In this document: in pieces, positions 6,164-7,782 of the stretch
How positions within the stretch are numbered: the first letter of the stretch is position 1
How the letters are laid out: each line of letters starts with the position of its first letter
Assembly (NCBI GenBank): GCA_020721165.1
Contig: DYNG01000025.1
Span: 1-7,782 of the forward strand
DNA: 7,782 nucleotides
Source: Desulfocapsa sulfexigens
GTDB lineage: Bacteria > Desulfobacterota > Desulfobulbia > Desulfobulbales > Desulfocapsaceae
Direction: 5' to 3'
Made by a program: the position numbers and the translations under genes
Notes under the pieces: generated by a model
The model's input: the letters and a program-made list of their open reading frames with translations, nothing else
Told to the model about the DNA's origin: nothing
The model's database searches: none

Positions 6164-6700
6164 ATGGAACTGAAGATCGAAACCAGAAATGTAGAGTTGC
6201 GAAAAGGCTGGCAGGAGAGGATCGAGGAAGAAAAAGAGAAGATGGTTCGTCATTACGCGAATTTTATTCTTCATCTTCGCGTATCCATAGAGGGAACGAA
6301 GCATCATAAAGAAGGCGGCTATGAACTGAAGGTGGTGGCCTCTGTTCCCAACGATACGGTGGTCGTTTCCCGCAAGGGGGAAAATATGACGGCCCTGCTG
6401 GTGGAGGCTTTTGATGTGTTGTCTTTGCAGTTGAAGGAAATACAGCGAAAAAAACGCAAAGACCACAAGGGTCTTGATGGAGCGGCGGCTGAGACCGATA
6501 ATGTCGGGGTGATTCGTAAGCTGTCTCCTTTTGAATCTTATGGATTTATCGCCAGTCCTGATGGTCGTGAAATCTATTTTCACGAAAATGCCTTGAAAGA
6601 TATCCTTTTGGATCAGTTGACCGAAGGAGATGAGGTTGTGTATGGCGAGACGCTGGGTGACAAAGGGCCTCAGGCTTCCTGGGTGCGAGTGGTCAAATAA
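6164..6700 (+). CDS. HPF/RaiA-type ribosome-associated protein fused to a cold-shock domain
   Basis: The 178-residue product has two parts. Residues 1-100 are an S30AE-type domain, as in the ribosome hibernation factors HPF and RaiA/YfiA, with the basic helix LQLKEIQRKKRKDHK (88-102) at its end. Such domains bind the 30S decoding channel and silence ribosomes. Residues 113-177 are a cold-shock (OB-fold) domain: GVIRKL (115-120), the RNP1-like SYGFIAS (125-131), the RNP2-like EIYFHE (136-141), LTEGDEVVY (152-160) and KGPQASWVRVV (167-177). The linker is about 12 residues. The cold-shock domain replaces the dimerisation domain of long HPF proteins and probably adds single-stranded RNA binding. 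The ATG at 6164 has AGGGAGG (6151-6157) six bases upstream, the best ribosome-binding site in the window. It has its own promoter and terminator. The domain fusion is known in proteobacteria as I recall; its exact role is inferred. Confidence 0.9.
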   Translation: MELKIETRNVELRKGWQERIEEEKEKMVRHYANFILHLRVSIEGTKHHKEGGYELKVVASVPNDTVVVSRKGENMTALLVEAFDVLSLQLKEIQRKKRKDHKGLDGAAAETDNVGVIRKLSPFESYGFIASPDGREIYFHENALKDILLDQLTEGDEVVYGETLGDKGPQASWVRVVK

Positions 6701-6772
6701 ATTATTGTAACTCATAATGATAATGATCTGATATCGTGAACGGCCTCTAACTTATTGAGATAGGAGTGAGTC

Positions 6773-6815
6773 AAGGCCTTGTCTGGAAATAATTCAGACA
6801 AGGCCTTTTGTTTTT
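6773..6815 (+). terminator. intrinsic terminator of the hibernation-factor gene
   Basis: AAGGCCTTGTCTG (6773-6785) and CAGACAAGGCCTT (6795-6807) form a perfect 13-base-pair stem with a nine-base loop, followed by TTGTTTTT (6808-6815). It lies 72 bases after the stop codon and is a strong, textbook Rho-independent terminator. Confidence 0.92.
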
Positions 6816-6831
6816 CCTCTTCTCCATTGAG

Positions 6832-6901
6832 GTGCGAGCGGGCAGCACGGTGGTCAGCGGGGCCCCCTTGCACAAGAGGAAGGGGCCGATGCGGAGCGCA
6901 T
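6832..6901 (+). other. GC-rich hairpin-rich block of unknown identity before nadA
   Basis: This block is much richer in GC than the sequence on either side and holds three local hairpins. GTGC/GCAC (6832-6835/6845-6848) is short. GGCCCCCTT/AAGGGGCC (6861-6869/6880-6887) gives eight pairs with one bulged C. ATGCG/CGCAT (6889-6893/6897-6901) has a three-base loop. The + strand is open from GTG 6832 to TAA 6943-6945 (37 codons) and the - strand is open from 6941 to 6774 without a good start codon. It could be an untranslated leader of nadA, an interspersed repeat, or a gene remnant. I recognise none of these for certain and see no clear promoter for a leader. Confidence 0.4.
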
Positions 6902-6914
6902 TATCAACGAAAAC

Positions 6915-6943
6915 GACGGGTAAACCTGTCCATTGTTTTTTTT
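6915..6943 (+). terminator. weak terminator- or attenuator-like hairpin before nadA
   Basis: GACGGG (6915-6920) and CCTGTC (6925-6930) form six pairs (one G-U) with loop TAAA. A run of eight T (6936-6943) follows after five bases. It ends 19 bases before the nadA ATG, so if it works at all it would attenuate transcription into nadA. The short stem and the gap before the T-run make it weak. Confidence 0.3.
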
Positions 6944-6962
6944 AATGAGGGAGTGTTCTTTT

Positions 6963-7782
6963 ATGTCGTTTTCACAATCTGTTATCCCGGCTGAGTATCT
7001 CTCGTTATCAGAGGGGGAAATCTTTTCCCGCATTGGCGAGCGAAAAAAGGAGCTGGCGGATCGTCTGCTGATCCTCTGTCATCATTATCAGCAGGACGCC
7101 CTGTATCAATTTGCCGATCTGACCGGAGATTCGTTGCGGCTGGCACGAGAGGCGGCCGCGATTCATGATCGCGAGTTTCTCATCTTTTGCGGCGTGCATT
7201 TTATGGCCGAATCGGCGGATATCCTGGCTCAGGCCCATCAAAAGGTGTCGTTGCCCCATCCTGATGCCGGTTGTCCCATGGCCGATATGGCCGGTGTCGG
7301 GGCCGTGGAGATGGCTTATCGGGATCTGGTTCGGGCTGGAATTGTCGAGGATGAAGCGGTCGTGACGCCGGTGACATATGTCAACTCATCGGCGCTCATT
7401 AAGGCCTTTGTGGGCGAACGGGGCGGTTCCGTTTGTACCTCGGCCAATGCCCAGCGGGTATTGGCCTGGGCCTTGAACCAGGGCGAGAAGGTTTTTTTCT
7501 TTCCCGATGAGCATCTGGGACGAAACTCCGCTTTGGCCCTCGGCATTCCCCCCGAGCAGATCTGTGTCTGGCATCGAGGAGAGCTACTGGGAGGCAACAG
7601 CGCCGCCCAATTACAGCAGGCCCGAATCCTGCTCTGGGACGGCTATTGTGAAGTTCACATGCGTTTTCTGCCCGAACATGTCCGGCGCTGGCGTTTGCGG
7701 GAACCGGATATTCAGGTTATTGTTCATCCTGAGTGTGCCAGTGAACTGGTGCAGGTGGCTGACCACTATGGCTCTACCGAGG
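6963..7782 (+). CDS. nadA: Quinolinate synthase NadA, 5' part, cut by the window edge
   Basis: NadA condenses iminoaspartate with dihydroxyacetone phosphate to give quinolinate, the NAD precursor, using a 4Fe-4S cluster in the cytoplasm. The visible 273 residues show family signatures in order: ILCHHYQQD (37-45), FADLTGDSLRLA (50-61), FCGVHFMAE (75-83), GCPMADMA (103-110), TYVNSSA (118-124), CTSANA (168-173), FFPDEHLGRN (179-188), CEVHMRF (229-235) and IVHPEC (273 codons end soon after). Likely cluster ligands are C104 and C229; their spacing of 125 resembles the Bacillus-type enzyme (about 120) rather than E. coli (87). The third ligand would lie beyond the edge. The ATG at 6963 has GAGGGAG (6947-6953) nine bases upstream. 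The reading frame is intact to base 7782. Confidence 0.95.
   Translation, partial: MSFSQSVIPAEYLSLSEGEIFSRIGERKKELADRLLILCHHYQQDALYQFADLTGDSLRLAREAAAIHDREFLIFCGVHFMAESADILAQAHQKVSLPHPDAGCPMADMAGVGAVEMAYRDLVRAGIVEDEAVVTPVTYVNSSALIKAFVGERGGSVCTSANAQRVLAWALNQGEKVFFFPDEHLGRNSALALGIPPEQICVWHRGELLGGNSAAQLQQARILLWDGYCEVHMRFLPEHVRRWRLREPDIQVIVHPECASELVQVADHYGSTE

Noticed and set aside
6774..6941. Open frame on the - strand through the GC-rich block and the terminator
   Set aside because: It has no ATG or GTG with a ribosome-binding site near its start and reads through a perfect terminator stem. It is kept only as one alternative explanation (gene remnant) for the block.
6832..6962. Known NAD-sensing riboswitch upstream of nadA
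   Set aside because: I cannot match its conserved core here, and that class is known to me mainly from Acidobacteria; the block is left unassigned.
6779..6994. 71-codon + strand frame overlapping the nadA start
   Set aside because: It starts inside the terminator stem, is arginine- and cysteine-rich without family resemblance, and overlaps the well-supported nadA start in another frame.

Overview
The window carries the complete rod-shape (elongasome) gene cluster of a Gram-negative bacterium, mreB-mreC-mreD-mrdA-rodA, all on the + strand. It is flanked by a divergent tRNA-Ala gene on the left. On the right are a ribosome-hibernation/cold-shock fusion gene and the start of nadA. Gene order, an MreB close to the proteobacterial proteins, an S30AE plus cold-shock fusion and a NadA with the long Bacillus-like cysteine spacing together suggest a proteobacterium in the broad sense. 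My best guess is a Desulfobacterota (former Deltaproteobacteria) member; this rests on recall of gene order and protein style, not on a search.

Layout. 1-52: 5' part of tRNA-Ala(GGC) on the - strand, with its own promoter at 84-112. 53-266: divergent control region with the tRNA promoter, a G-rich tract and a good sigma70-type promoter (173-201) reading into mreB. 267-5904: five tightly spaced morphogenesis genes, with gaps of 4, 11, 60 and 22 bases. They encode the MreB filament, the MreC/MreD membrane scaffold, the transpeptidase PBP2 and its glycan polymerase partner RodA. Three of the five (mreC, mreD, mrdA) appear to start at TTG or GTG, mreC and mreD with poor ribosome-binding sites, so translational coupling is likely. 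An intrinsic terminator (5877-5913) is folded out of the last codons and stop codon of rodA.

5905-6163 holds a possible 33-codon ORF overlapping the end of rodA, a clear promoter (6017-6044) and a strikingly structured 5' leader (6073-6150) ending directly at a strong Shine-Dalgarno. 6164-6700 encodes an HPF/RaiA-type ribosome-binding domain fused to a cold-shock domain. This gene has its own promoter and a 13-bp-stem terminator (6773-6815), so it looks monocistronic. 6816-6962 holds a GC-rich, hairpin-rich block of unknown identity and a weak terminator-like hairpin just before nadA, which runs off the right edge.

Functionally, MreB, MreC, MreD, PBP2 and RodA form one machine for lateral-wall peptidoglycan synthesis. 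The hibernation-factor gene and nadA are separate units with no obvious link to it. Most of the window is well-understood core genome. The least explained parts are the kissing-loop-capable leader of the hibernation factor and the GC-rich block before nadA. I saw no CRISPR array, integrase, transposase or insertion-sequence ends.
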